Shown here: positions 26,431 to 37,925 of the stretch, one piece after another
How positions within the stretch are numbered: position 1 is the first letter of the stretch
How the letters are laid out: the number at the start of each line of letters is the position of its first letter
From: Trichobilharzia regenti
Taxonomy: Eukaryota > Platyhelminthes > Trematoda > Strigeidida > Schistosomatidae
Assembly (NCBI GenBank): GCA_944472135.2
Contig: OX235265.1
Location: 41,451,459 to 41,515,458, forward strand
DNA length: 64,000 bases
Reading direction: 5' to 3'
Translations under genes and position numbers: made by a program
The notes under the pieces: generated by a model
Told to the model about the DNA's origin: nothing
What the model saw: only the letters and a program-made list of their open reading frames with translations
The model's database searches: none

Positions 26431-27235
26431 ACAAATCCAGTTGCAAAGTAGGAGGCGAGTCCCGGGTGGAAGAAGAGATTACCGAAAGGTATCAATTTTT
26501 CATTTGACAAAGAGCAAGATTATGAACTACACTTATCATTTGTTGAAATTTTGGAGATCATTTATCAATGTTTCGCATTTAGTTACGCACAGACTGTCAT
26601 TCTGAGTAGCTTTCAGTATGAGTTTGCAGAGAAGTCCACCTGTTTAATTTACCACATTCCATGTAGCACACGAAGGTAGAGACATAAAACTAAATGGATG
26701 TTTAACGAGAGAAAATGTGAGGGAGAATAAATAATGACAAGGAAAAACATGAGTTGAATAGATATGTGAGATTACACAGAGTGAATGCACCAGTACCAGT
26801 ACCAAAGATTTGCAGTCACATCTCCGGTATTTCTTCCAGCCGACTGTCAAAAATTTTATGAACCAATATCACTTTTTCATTTGACCGACCCAAACGCATT
26901 TTAAACCTTAACATGTGCTGGTCAGCATTGTCCCTGGAGGAAGGCGATGGCTTAGTATGCCAGCACGTGTTCTAGCCATCTCAACCTATTCAGCTTCCCT
27001 ACCTTGAAGGCTAACTAACCCCCCCCACCTAAACATTTATGCGTAACCCCAACAGCACTCGCCATATTATACTGCTTTACTGATGAGATAGAACGCGGAC
27101 ATCTATAATCAAACACCGGTATTATTTTCATATTTTACAGCATCAGGGGTTACTTCTCATAGTCTAGGTGGACAATATCATCAGCAAACCGTAAGGTGAT
27201 GAGAATATTCCCTGATAAGTCTTTGAAGTCAATTA
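26430..27235 (-). mobile_element. RTE-B 3' half
   Basis: The lower part is the RTE-B 3' UTR (ATTCCATGTAGCACACGAAG at 26648-26667). The upper part (26900-27130) repeats the LGHVLxMPxH block seen at 2.9 and 9.7 kb. Reading frames are broken. Sequence beyond it, to about 27490, resembles 25207-25450, so this and the 24.5-25.5 kb segment are related copies. Confidence 0.6.
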
Positions 27236-27499
27236 CAGACTATCATATTATTATATGTGTGATTGAATTGAACTGTTATAAGGATGACAGTTTAAGAATT
27301 CAGCTTTGTATTACATCCCACTCGGAAATGTGTTTTCTCGGATAATTCGCAAACAGTATTCAGTGAACAGAAAACATTCTGTAGGCTTGATGAAACTCGT
27401 AAACTGACGCACTACTTTTGCAGGCAATATACTATTTCCTCAATAAAGTGATAATTGAATACTTCGGCTGCATAAAACGAGTAAGTAGTATTCTGGCAA

Positions 27500-28129
27500 T
27501 ACCAATGACTACAACAAGTCTAGGAGTTAAGCACTACAACTTTTACTTTACTGAATACACCAGCAGACTTTACATAAAAACTTGACAGATCAAACTTATA
27601 CAGGGAGTCAGTAAGATTTAGTAAACTAAAAGTGCTTTCGGTTTCCACAGGAGTTCTCCGTGCCGAATTTATTCCTTCAAGGGCCTACAAAGATTAAAAC
27701 TTCAATTAAATAACACTGATGTGGAAGAAATTCCATTCTTCATTACTACACTTAGTGAAAATGAAAAAAAAAAAAATGCACTAAGAACTCAGTGCAACTC
27801 GATACACAATAGTATATATACAAATAAACTGAAAAATAATGCCCTCCTTACCTTCTAAACAACTTGTCTTTATTCCAGGATTATAGTTTTTCACGTATGA
27901 GCCTGAGTTATGTCTACGAAATCGCAATATTACATCAGTTAAATCTTCCCCGAAAACCAAGGCCACTTGAAACCAATAGCAACACAGCAACAAGCGTCAT
28001 TGAGGGGATATGCAATAAAGTCGCTCGTTTGGAATAGTATGGTTGTATATTTTCTTCTAAGATGTCAAAAATGAAAACACTGAACATAAATTTCGTTTAA
28101 AATGATTTGCGGTGAAATATTTAAAACAC
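27500..28129. other. No gene seen, 27.5-28.1 kb
   Basis: AT-rich sequence with a 13-A run near 27764. Nothing was recognised. Confidence 0.4.
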
Positions 28130-28315
28130 TGTGCATCGGTGGCACAACGGTTAGGACTCCCACTAACCATGCACACGGTCCGGCGTTCGATCGCTTACCG
28201 ACGTACACCTGATATCAATGTTCGGTCTGTGGAATTCGGGCTATCGATATCACATGCCGAAAATTCAGTAGTTAAGCAAAAAATACGGTGCGGAATCAAA
28301 CTATAATCAGAAAAA
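28130..28315 (+). mobile_element. SINE-B copy
   Basis: The head CGGTGGCACAACGGTTAGGA and box B GCGTTCGATCGC are slightly degraded. The tail (CACATGCCGAAAATTCAGTA, AAATACGGTGCGGAATCAAA, CTATAATC) matches the SINE-B tail at 5.1 kb. Confidence 0.7.
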
Positions 28316-28825
28316 CAAAATAAATTGTGCTGCTTTCGCCTTCTTCGCACTTGTCCATATCGCCTACTCTCTCTTCCTCTAACTTGTTTTATTCTTTCGA
28401 TGTTGCAGGAGCCTCTCATACTCATCTAAATTCAATTCTACAAACGGCGCGCAGCTTCTACTAGTAGAGACCACTCCAGGAGTGGACATTTCTGTGAATC
28501 ATGTTGATAATTTGTAGCAGTGAACTTTAACTGCAACACCAAGTAACCGTTAATTTATATAACTCGTTAAATGTTTTTTTGATAATAATCAGTTACAATA
28601 TTCTTTGATTAACTTAGATTTTTCTTCTAACATTTTTACCGTTACTGTCTTGGTTTTAATGAGCCAAGGATTTAGCTGGTCACAAACTGAAAAGTATGTA
28701 TGCGTCTTATTTAGACTGCGGAAAAGGTACTCAGGGACAATACTGACGTAAACGATAGCGATCTTGCAGACCAACAATGCAATCTTCTCAACGCAGTTCC
28801 GGTTCAAAGAAAGAGTGTCTCTTAC

Positions 28826-29830
28826 ATGGAAAGAATCCTGCAAAAGCTCGCATGTGATTTAGTTTCAGGGACGCTGTCTCATCTCCTCACGTTTGTGCGT
28901 CAACTGATTAATCCACATCAGGTTAGCGAAGTAGTCTTAGACGGGCGCAGCTGCAGAAACTACCGTGAAATATTCAACAAATTTTCACCATCTCCTATAG
29001 ATTCGTCGACCCGGAAGATCTGAGTGAGCTCGCAGATGTCATTCTCGACTTAATGCCAGACACTGCTGTATAACTGGTTAAAAGTCCAGGCTGCGTCTAC
29101 TGCGGGCACGTCCGTATCATCAGCTGTTTCGGCATTAGCGGGCAGGACAGAAGAACTAGAAACTGAACTGGCCAGCCCACGTACATGATGTGATTGACCA
29201 AAGTCGAGATCGAGATAATCTCGACGGTCTGTCTGGAGACAGCGGATCAGATCATCTTCTTATATTCGCAATATTTGCTGGTACATAGGAAGTTTGGCCA
29301 CCGAGCTATTAGGCTTGTAGGACCATGGATTTTCAGTTTTAGTGACTCGGCTCGGAGGTACTCTCAAGCCAGACATTGATGAAGATGGCTTTTATTGGCA
29401 GTCACGCAGGTCATCTTTTCTACGTGAGGGATAAAAGTACGGACACATTACTCCTGATAGACACAGGAGTCAACGCTAGTGCAGTATCCCACTCAATATC
29501 CGGGCGACTTTCTAGCACAGTAGGGAAACTTACACTTCGAGCAGCTATAAAGACCAGCACAGTGACCTATGGCGAACAATCACTTATCCTGAACCCTGGC
29601 TTACCCCGTCGTTTCACATGGATCTTCAGTGTAGCTGACTTTCATCAGGCTCCAGTCGGTGCTGACTTTTTTAAGGAATTTCAGTCTGTAAGTTGATGTC
29701 AACAAGAAAACTCTGACAATTGCAATCAGCTTCAAATCCAAGGAACCATCTGAGATTACTCACTTTATAACAACTGCATCAAAAGACATGATAATTGCTC
29801 ATTTTCTGCATTACAACGTTAACTAACAGA
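28826..29830 (+). pseudogene. Ty3/gypsy gag-protease fragment
   Basis: The first part (28826-29160, broken) ends in a gag-like ELADVILDLMPDT in a neighbouring frame. The second ORF (29376-29696) is an aspartic protease: LLLIDTGVNASAVS with the catalytic Asp at residue 29 (DTG at 29460-29468). A flap-like TYGEQSLILNPGLPRRFTWI and VADFHQAPVGADFFKEF follow, as in schistosome gypsy elements. The protease cleaves the polyprotein in an intact element. Frame changes separate gag from protease, a residual VDxxxKTLT block follows to about 29740, and no RT or LTR was found nearby. Confidence 0.72.
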
Positions 29831-30726
29831 CTAATGTGGTCAAAGGCAGTTAGTGATTCGAAAATTTAGAAGAATGAGATGAGTAATCAAGCATACACTA
29901 TAAGGTTTAAGATTATTGCCTTAACATTAACAAATTCACTTATGTGTTGCATGGATCACAAGTACTTGGGAAAAATAGTTCTTGAGGTCAGTTTTTCCAC
30001 ATAACTTTGTTGTGTACGGCATCGAAATTTATTCTGATTTATATCCATACGGTGTATTATTATAAAATGAGCAATATATGCGTATCATATTCTCATCATT
30101 TTTATCGTAGCGTAAAATAAGAAGTGGATTGTTGCCCATGCAGACGAATATCGGCCATGGCCAAGCAGATTTGTTTTACTGCATCAATGTCAGCCATTGC
30201 CTCTATTTGGAGCTGCCTGGTGTTCTGTACGAGCAAGATGACCACTAAGTAGAAAACTATTTGTAAACCAGTTTCATCTTCATCTTAGGTCATGAACACT
30301 GCTCGTGTAGGATGTTTAGATAAGGTGAAACTGGAGTTTATAATGATGTTGAGTTATCACGAGACACTAGCTCGAAAGATCGTATGGTTTATACAAGTAA
30401 GTTACTTCAAGTCTTGATTAACTTCAGTATCCATATAAATTTTTGCAACTTCCACTTTAAGACAAACAGAGGAAAAGAGGAGAACAACAAATTACCAGAG
30501 AAGAAGTTCGTTGACAGGGATAGAATCCTAATGTCTGCAAATTTACATGCCTATACTCAGCGTACATAGCCGTCTGGTATACTTGTATATTTATATTATC
30601 TTAGTCTTTTATTAATCTTTGCGTCTAATCTGTTTATCGTTTGTAGAGTAGTTAGGGAATTTATGTGCGGTTTTTAGGTACCATAGTTAACTGATAATTG
30701 ATTCGTTCTAGGAATAAGTGGTTTGT
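29831..30726. other. No gene seen, 29.8-30.7 kb
   Basis: No recognised gene. A 61-codon ORF at 30384-30569 shows no domain. Confidence 0.4.
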
Positions 30727-31190
30727 TTATACGATCAGTAGAATGGAGGTTAATACAGAGAGTGTTTGAAACGTATAGCCGAGGTGGGAGTCCTGATTTC
30801 CAGGGGCAAACTGTTCCATACTCTGGAATGCATGAGTGTAGGAGTTTTCGCGGAGTGATGACTTAAGGGATTTTGTTGTCACTGTGCAATTTTGGTCACG
30901 CAGATCGTACCGGCCTTGTAGTGAGAACCGGATATCCTTGGTGTCTGAGAATGATATTTTGTGTAGGAACTTAGGGAAGAATATTGGGTCTATAAGAAGT
31001 CCTCTCGTCCAAAGTGCTTCAAGATTCAGAATCATGCACTATGAGATGTAGTCTAGCTCACAGTCATATCAAAGTTGTTTGGACGTCAAATATCCTTGGA
31101 TACTTTCCGTCACCAGCTCATCACATGCGAGTGCTGGACAGTATTCTTCACATGTTTTGTACAGAATGAGCTTGACTCCATTGTCGTGAA
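30727..31190 (-). mobile_element. CR1/jockey-type LINE C-terminal fragment
   Basis: The 102-codon minus-strand frame contains ISFSDTKDIRFSLQGRYDLR, KSLKSSLRENSYTHAF and SMEQFAPGNQDS. These correspond to the ...SxTRxxR...RVWNSLPxEIR... C-terminus of CR1/jockey ORF2 proteins. Key Trp and Leu are replaced, so it is decayed. It lies on the same strand as the endonuclease fragment at 33.2-34.8 kb, with the large palindrome between them. Confidence 0.6.
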
Positions 31191-31661
31191 TGTTCCTGAG
31201 TATGCATTCCAACAGCACCCTCAACTTTCCTATCTACGATGCCATTTGCTTTGAAAATGTTGGGTCACTAAATACCTCAGACCTAGGTCAATGAAAACAA
31301 TAATGACTGCATAGATCTAAGTTACAAAAATAAGTTATAAAAATGGCTTTGCCCCTAACATCTACAACCCTTTCCCACATAAAAAGAAATAAATGCAATA
31401 TTATTATTCTTGTCAAAATGCTAACCCATAGGCCATACACAAGTTCACCAAATATCTTACAGTTTCTAACCTTTCAAGCCACTTCTCTCTGAAATGTCAC
31501 TTACAAACTTCACGACAATCCTTTCATCTAATTACTATTATACTCTATTTTATCTCAACCTCCTAGGCCTTTAATAAGAATGAAATTTATTCTTTTCATT
31601 CAGACTCTTTGCCCGCATAAAGTTTGGTTGCTCAGATGAAGGAAAAATATAACAAAAACAC

Positions 31662-32844
31662 CAATGTTTGAACAAAGCTATATCTTCATCGAAAATATCA
31701 TAGTTTCCACGCTTAGACCAATATGGTTAGTATTAAAAGTTGCAAATGTGTACTATCACTTCAAGTACTATAAAGTTTCTTCTTCTTGTATTTATCTTGT
31801 AAATAAACTTTTATTAATGTATTATTCATAATTGCATTTTACACCATTTTGCAGTTGCACAGAATATTTTTCTCTTCCTAAAATAGCGCTCAATCACGTG
31901 GTGGCATAGCACTCACGCCGAAATAGGCTGTTCACTGATTGACCATAACTATCAGCGGTAAAACAGAACGAAGTTTGGGTTGTCGCTCAACTCTGATGGT
32001 GGCCTTAGTAAACGATCTACAATTTAACCTTTATAAGAACCTGTTCTGACTGCTCGTATAACAATTGAAAAATTTAAACTTTTAAAAAGTGTTAATTTAT
32101 GACACTTCAGGATTGTAATTTATAACATTACCGATCGTGTCTGTAAAATTGTCATGCATTTCCGAATGTTGTGCAGAATTTATTAGACAGTGACTACTGG
32201 GTCGACTCAGTGGAACCCTGAAATTCAGTCTGGGCAAATGTGGTTGGATCTGCTTCAGTGTATCCTCTATCGATATAAAATTAATGCTTCGGTCTACTTA
32301 TCTAATAATAATTTACATTTCGTGCAAACGGGTAAGTTTACAAGAAATGCATGCCATTTTTACAGACACGATCGGTAATGTTATAAATTACAATCCTGAA
32401 GTGTCACAAATTAACACTTTTTAAAAGTTTAAATTTTTCAATTGTTATACGAGCAATCAGAACAGGTTCTTATAAAGGTTAAATTGTAGATCGTTTACTA
32501 AGGCCACCATCAGAGTTGAGCGACAACCCAAACTTCGTTCTGTTTTACCGCTGATAGTTATGGTCAATCAGTGAACAGCCTATTTCGGCGTGAGTGCTAT
32601 GCCACCACGTGATTGAGCGCTATTTTAGGAAGAGAAAAATATTCTGTGCAACTGCAAAATGGTGTAAAATGCAATTATGAATAATACATTAATAAAAGTT
32701 TATTTACAAGATAAATACAAGAAGAAGAAACTTTATAGTACTTGAAGTGATAGTACACATTTGCAACTTTTAATACTAACCATATTGGTCTAAGCGTGGA
32801 AACTATGATATTTTCGATGAAGATATAGCTTTGTTCAAACATTG
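31662..32844. repeat. Long inverted repeat: ~487-bp arms, ~208-bp spacer
   Basis: The left arm (31662-32148) and right arm (32357-32844) are reverse complements with only a few differences by eye, for example GTTCTGACTGCTCG against GTTCTGATTGCTCG, and TTAATTTATGAC against TTAATTTGTGAC. Weaker similarity extends outward to about 31605 and 32900, and inward a few bases (GCATGCATTTC). The spacer has no recognisable gene. No transposase, terminal motif or target duplication was identified. A transcript would fold into a near-perfect hairpin. It could be a fold-back element, a young inverted duplication or an assembly inversion. Confidence 0.92.
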
Positions 32845-33234
32845 ATGTTGTTGTGTTTTTAATCAAAGCAACCGAACTTTGGGCACGCAACAAATATGAA
32901 CAAAGAGCAAGTTTTAGCTTCAATAATGGCCCAGTTAGTTAAGATCACATAGAGCATAATAGTGCGTGAATAAAATTATTACTGTGATATAGGTAAGCCA
33001 TATTTAAGTGAAGAGTGAATTCAAAGATCTAGAAAATTAGAATCCACAGGACAAGCCGGACTGTAAGATGCCCTACGAATTTCTGTAGGGCCCAATGGGT
33101 AGCATCTTAACAAGAAGCTGAACAGGCTTGTAGATGGTAGGAATAAAAGCACTTTTTCATTTATAATTTATATCTGTACAACGCTTATGATTTTTTTGTT
33201 GAGGGTCCAGACCAATGTTACATTCTCGAGCTGT

Positions 33235-34795
33235 CAAAAACTCATGTTACTGTCCTACAGGTCGGAGCGATTTACGTTTGTGACCACTACCATATCTGCT
33301 GTTCAGCATGCTCCACCCTCTCTCCATGTTGGTTCGTGCTTATAATATGGCAGCCAAGAATATGCTTGATTAGGTTATCTTTAACTAGTCCCTCCATGAT
33401 TCAATATTAGTGGCAGGGTGTTGATCGAGTAACTGAACTGAGGGCTTAAGGTAGTTACGCTTTGTTGAATAATTCACGCATGTCTGCAGAATTACTGCGT
33501 AGCTCATCTTTGTCTATGAGGAGAGAAATGCTTTGATTTTTGCGGTTAATTCGCTTCCTTAAGATTTCTGTGAGTGTATACACTCTAGCAGGACTGGCTA
33601 CTGCGATGCGTTCTTCGTTTCCCATACGGAAATCTCGAGCTTTTGAGATGGAGTTAAGGGTGTTAAGTATTAAACGTAGTGTGCCGAAGTCGTGGTGTTT
33701 GAAGTAACTTGTTGAGAGTCTCTTCAGTTTAGTACGATCCTTTGGCTTTATGAATGACTTTCTATATGGGGAAACCTTTAGTGTTCGGAGTGGGATGGCA
33801 GCATCTAGGCATCCGTTCGATTGCTAATAGAAGATACCCAAAGCTCTCGAGAGGTCATCAGTGGTGAAGTATTCACCCCATATAGAGGATCTTAGCATTG
33901 ATTCTACGAAATTCCCATTTGCCTTACTGTAGTTCCCATATATTATCTGATGTGAAGTGGAAGTATGAGCTGCATCGCATTGGAAGTGGCAGTGCACACA
34001 TTACTGTTTTGTGGTCACTGCCTGAAAGCTTAGAACCCACTAAGATTGAGAGTGGACTTCTATCGTGTCAGAATATTAAGTCCAGCACGTTGTCACCTCT
34101 TATAGGGATAGTAAGAGTTCTTTTCCAGCCGAAAATGTTCAGTGTACCTAAGAGCTTGTCATATTTAGCTGAGCCAGTTAATAAATCCCAGTTGATTTCT
34201 GGTAGGTTGAAGTGTCCATATGTGACCTTATGCCCGCATGGAAGATTGAATACTTGCTCCAGTGCATTTATAAGTTGATTCTCGTAATCACTAAAGGCGC
34301 CAGGTGCCATGAAGGTACATCCTATTAGTAGTGTAGCAATTTTGAAGTGTATGCTGACCCATAGGGTGTCGCGCATGTCATTCAGTTCCCTATTTTCTAT
34401 CTGTAGCACAGCATGTGTGTTCAGGAAGCACACTAGACAGCCTCCTCCCTTAGCACTGTTCCTGTCACATAGAAAGTGTGTGTGCCCATTGATGCTCATC
34501 TCTACCTCTGGCATATTGGAGTGACACCATGGTTTAGCAGTAATGACTGTTAGGGGTTTATATACTAGCGTGTATGCCCTGAGCATCACTGGTTTGTTTG
34601 GGATGGATCTAGCATTAATAAGGGTTAGGCTAAGTTGAGAGATGAAGTAGTGTTTGAAGTATTTGAGCTCGTGAATCAGGCGCAATTGTCGTTCGGGATC
34701 CGCTGGTTCCCCATAGCATAACAAATACTGGCCGTGAGAAAATATGAACAAGACTGATTCAACAACCAATCACAGCAAACTTAGCGTAGGCAGAT
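33235..34795 (-). pseudogene. CR1-like LINE endonuclease and RT N-terminus
   Basis: An AP-type endonuclease of a CR1-like ORF2, which nicks target DNA to prime reverse transcription. The minus frame 34769-34068 shows LTLINARSIPNK (N-terminal motif), DRNSAKGGGCLVCF, WVSIHFKIATLLIGCTF, GHFNLPEINWD (GDFN motif with Asp replaced by His) and NVLDLIF. Below 34068 decayed coding continues: SGSDHKTV, then a linker with MGNEERIAVASPARVYTL. An RT start (LVKDNLIKHILG) lies near 33380. The GDFN Asp change and multiple stops make it dead. The RT core is missing, and a C-terminal piece of the same type sits at 30.7-31.2 kb. Confidence 0.78.
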
Positions 34796-35000
34796 GCAGT
34801 CAACATATAGATGATCTGACATTCAAGAAACAGCCACAAAGAGATGAAAGATTAACTTTCAGTGAGAAACAATCAATCGGAAGACTATTTGTTTGCTTAA
34901 ATAATCTATAATAATGTACATGAAAATATATAAATACGTGTTGATTTCCTTAATAAACGATCTGTTGCCTGGCCCTTGTCGCCAGGCAACTATCAGAAAC

Positions 35001-35343
35001 TGTCAGTGTTCGGCTCTTACTATGCTGAACCTCACACTGTCCCTGGAGGACTTTTAGATTCAATTTGTATTAACCAACGCGAAAAACCAGAACACTGATT
35101 GGCGACTCGAGAATCCTGTATTCTTACGCCAACATATAACCGACAATAAGGTTATTATACACAAGGTATAAGCAGAAATGTTATAACAATCAATCACGAT
35201 AATACTTCTGATAGTTTTCTGTCTTCCACTGAACAGCGAACGATGAGACGATGACTGCCGTATTGATGGCTCCCACGAAAAATGTGGAGCTGGTTTGAGC
35301 AAACAACCATGAATTGATCGTTCAATCTTCAATTACATTGACA
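35001..35343 (-). repeat. Divergent BEL/Pao-type LTR
   Basis: 343 bp starting TGTCAG and ending TGACA (plus strand). It matches the 359-bp LTRs of the element at 36.4-40.4 kb in several blocks: GATTGGC-ACTCGAGAAT, CGCCAACATATAA, GAACAGCGA-CGATGAGACGA, and AACAACC-TGAATTGATCG, TTCAATCTTCAA. Just outside its 35001 end is CAGAAAC, also found next to the other element's inner LTR end. It therefore keeps a few bases of internal primer-binding region and is a truncated element rather than a classical solo LTR. It lacks a partner LTR. Confidence 0.75.
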
Positions 35344-36416
35344 CTTGTCTTCTTTTGTTACATTAGTACTATGTTCACCTATGTCCGTCAAGCTACCGTC
35401 CACTTCTGTCAGTGAATAATTATTGGAGTCACTACCGTATAAGGTAATTTTAGGCTTAGGTAGGAATTTCTATTTGTCACATGTTTGTACAAGCATTGGA
35501 CGTGATTGATAACTGCTTGTGCACTAGACTGTTCCTGTCTCTTTCCCGATAGTGAGCTGACACTAGTGATCCGGGATGGGAAGAGTTAACATCCCTACCA
35601 GTTGTTTGGCCAGTTCTGATTAGAGTGTGGCGGATAAATACTTACTGGTACCTGGTGAGGCCAATATCTCATTATCTTGTCTGAGGCTTGGAGCCACTGT
35701 GTGTATGTACCGCTGTATTGTGGCTTCGTTTCCGGCGGACGTGTGCCATATATTGTGACAAAGATTGTTTGTGTGTCCTTCTTTGAAAAGTGGTTGTTAG
35801 CTGGGTTTTGAGCATTGCCAATGCATCATTTTGCCTGATGGTGCTGCTACGCCCACTATGAGTGTGACCTGGAATATTGTGTAAGTATGTTCTAGTGTTG
35901 TTATTTTTGCAGAGTGTGGTCTTATTCCCACAATGCGTGGGGTTGTCAGTGTGATATCTCATTTCGTTTCCAAGACTCGTCCTTCCCGCAAAGCACTGTG
36001 TGAATATAATGAAAGTTTTGGTTATGAGTGGTAAATTTCGGCGTGTTTCTTGCCGAATTCTATTTGAATTCTCACTTCATGACTATGAGGGCATAACCCC
36101 GACGTTCGGGTGTGCGGCATTGGTTTCTGCCTTGGGGCTGTCCGGAGTTATATCTAAATCGAATGTAGAGGACATAGGGCCTACGATGGGAGAAATTTTA
36201 TAATCCACTAGCCTTTCGGTTAATGCTGCTTTCTGTAGGACGAATATTGTAAGGTTTAAGAGAGGGAGAACATTAGTTCTACCATTTGGCCCTCATTTTA
36301 TCTATTTCAGTGGCTTGCCATTAGGTTTATTGAGGCGATTGTAAGTGCGTCATGCAACCACTGTCCTATCCACTACAAAATTTATTTGTTTGTAGCTCGT
36401 ATCCCGTAATAGTATG
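35344..36416. other. Unassigned sequence between two LTRs
   Basis: A 96-codon minus ORF (35962-35672) is His/Thr/Lys-rich (for example PGHTHSGRSSTIRQNDAL) and unrecognised. The region could be internal sequence of a decayed BEL/Pao element whose LTR is at 35001-35343, but no pol motif was seen. Confidence 0.35.
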
Positions 36417-36775
36417 TGTCAGACACGTCTCGTAAACCGTTAATGCCCAGCTCTTGCTACGCTCGGGCTCACGCTGTCGCTTGAAGTTTTTCAGAAACGC
36501 TTAGTAATAACGGACGCAAAAACCAAAACAGCGATTGGCCGCTCGAGAATTCTTTATTGTAACACCAACATATAAAAAATATTTCTACTAAGGTCTGTGA
36601 ACAAATATTACAATAATAAATCACAAGATTACTTCTGACGGTTTACTTCTGACTTCCTTCTGAACAGCGACCGATGAGACGATGACTGTCGTATTGATGC
36701 CTCCGCGAAAATTGGGGAAGTTGGTTTTGAGAAAACAACCGTGAATTGATCGTTCAATCTTCAACTACATTGACA
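36417..36775 (-). repeat. 3' LTR of the BEL/Pao element
   Basis: Bounded by TGTCA...TGACA. It is identical by eye to 40015-40373 except TGTCAGAC against TGTGAGCC in the terminal eight bases of the plus-strand left edge. As the downstream LTR it should supply polyadenylation; the minus strand carries AATAAA-like and TTATTATTG-type AT blocks, but no site can be fixed. Confidence 0.9.
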
Positions 36776-36808
36776 CTCCCCGGCAAAAAAGGGATCCATC
36801 CCTTTTTT
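36776..36808 (-). other. Polypurine tract plus perfect 11-bp hairpin
   Basis: Next to the 3' LTR the minus strand reads GCCGGGGAG|TGTCA, a good polypurine primer for plus-strand DNA synthesis. Immediately internal to it lies AAAAAAGGGAT-CC-ATCCCTTTTTT (36785-36808, plus strand), a perfect inverted repeat with a 2-nt loop. CCCCGGC blocks recur near 37171 and 37233, possibly older tract copies. Confidence 0.6.
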
Positions 36809-37464
36809 TCCATCACGACCAATACACCTTGACTTCGATGCCATTGCGAGAACCTGGGTCACATGGACAGAGCTGAAATGGAAAACAAACAGAAAAGCCA
36901 ACACACCACAAGCATACCCACAGCACAATCTCACGCATCAATGACGACCTGCGCCTTCCAGTTAAAAGCATCCTCTTGCAACAAAATCGCCACTTGCTAG
37001 AATGACTCTTGCAGAATGCAATGTGACCATGGCACCACCTCACGATACTCTACGCTCATCCTCTTATCTACTCACTACCAATTACCACTGAAATCGCTTG
37101 TCACTCATTCTGTCTCAGTTCTAGTAACGATGACGTATGCGAGCCTCAGTCGTTTACACTCTTTCTCCCCGGCGTGTGAGACCGCAGCTAACAATTATCT
37201 CCGTGTGCATTTCATTCTCTGCAATAGCCTCCCCGGCGTATACGACCCATCTGCTGTCCTTAACATCAATCAATTCATTCACGGATGTAGAAGACTCGAA
37301 ACAACTTCAGAAGTAAGCACGACGAAAATTTTAACAAAATTATGCAATAACAACAAGGTACGAAAACAACAAGTAAACACAATTAAACCAAAATCACAAA
37401 TTGATATGACACACCACTCGTATACACAAACAGTACAAATAACTTCGCGGATCATGTCTTGGTG

Positions 37465-37925
37465 GAATTCCTTCGAAGAACTGCAGGACTTACACCAGTA
37501 CGCCTACAACCCTTCAAAGGTTGACGATTGTAAGTTGTGGAATGTCCGGACATAAACAAGATTAACCAACAATTACAATAATTGGGACTCACACAACTAT
37601 TTAACACAAACATAAGTACAATCAACGCATCAAAATGGTGGATTCTGCCTTGACGAACTACCCTTGAACAACTGTAGGACTTACAGCAGTAAGCCTACAT
37701 TCCTTCTCAGGTTGATGATCCAAGTGGAAGTCGTCCGGACACAATCAGAATTACCAACAGCTAGATGACAGATGATATCAATTCAGTATATACAATATGA
37801 ACATATGTACAAAATCACACACCAAGCACATTGGACTGCTCATTGATGCGCTACCCTTTGAAGAATTGTAGGACTTACAGCAGTACGCCTGCAACCCTTC
37901 TCAAGTTGACGCTCTAGGTTGGAAA
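37465..37925 (-). repeat. ~192-bp diverged tandem repeat, about 2.3 copies
   Basis: A motif TG(C/T)AGGACTTACA(C/G)CAGTA, followed by GCCTACAACCCTTC, recurs at about 37482, 37673 and 37867. The spacing is 191 and 194 bp. GTCCGGACA recurs after the first two. The third copy overlaps the end of the gag ORF. It is noncoding 3' region of the BEL/Pao element, possibly a packaging or RNA-stability signal (inference only). Confidence 0.75.

Noticed and set aside
31662..32844. Palindrome as LTRs or terminal repeats of a DNA transposon with transposase
   Set aside because: Arms are inverted, not direct; the 208-bp spacer has no coding capacity, and no terminal motif or target duplication was seen.
33898..34524. 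Plus-strand ORFs of 126 and 71 codons
   Set aside because: Shadows of the minus-strand CR1-like endonuclease.
37016..37555. 179-codon plus-strand ORF
   Set aside because: Antisense within the BEL/Pao element 3' region and tandem repeat; no domain or codon pattern supporting a protein.
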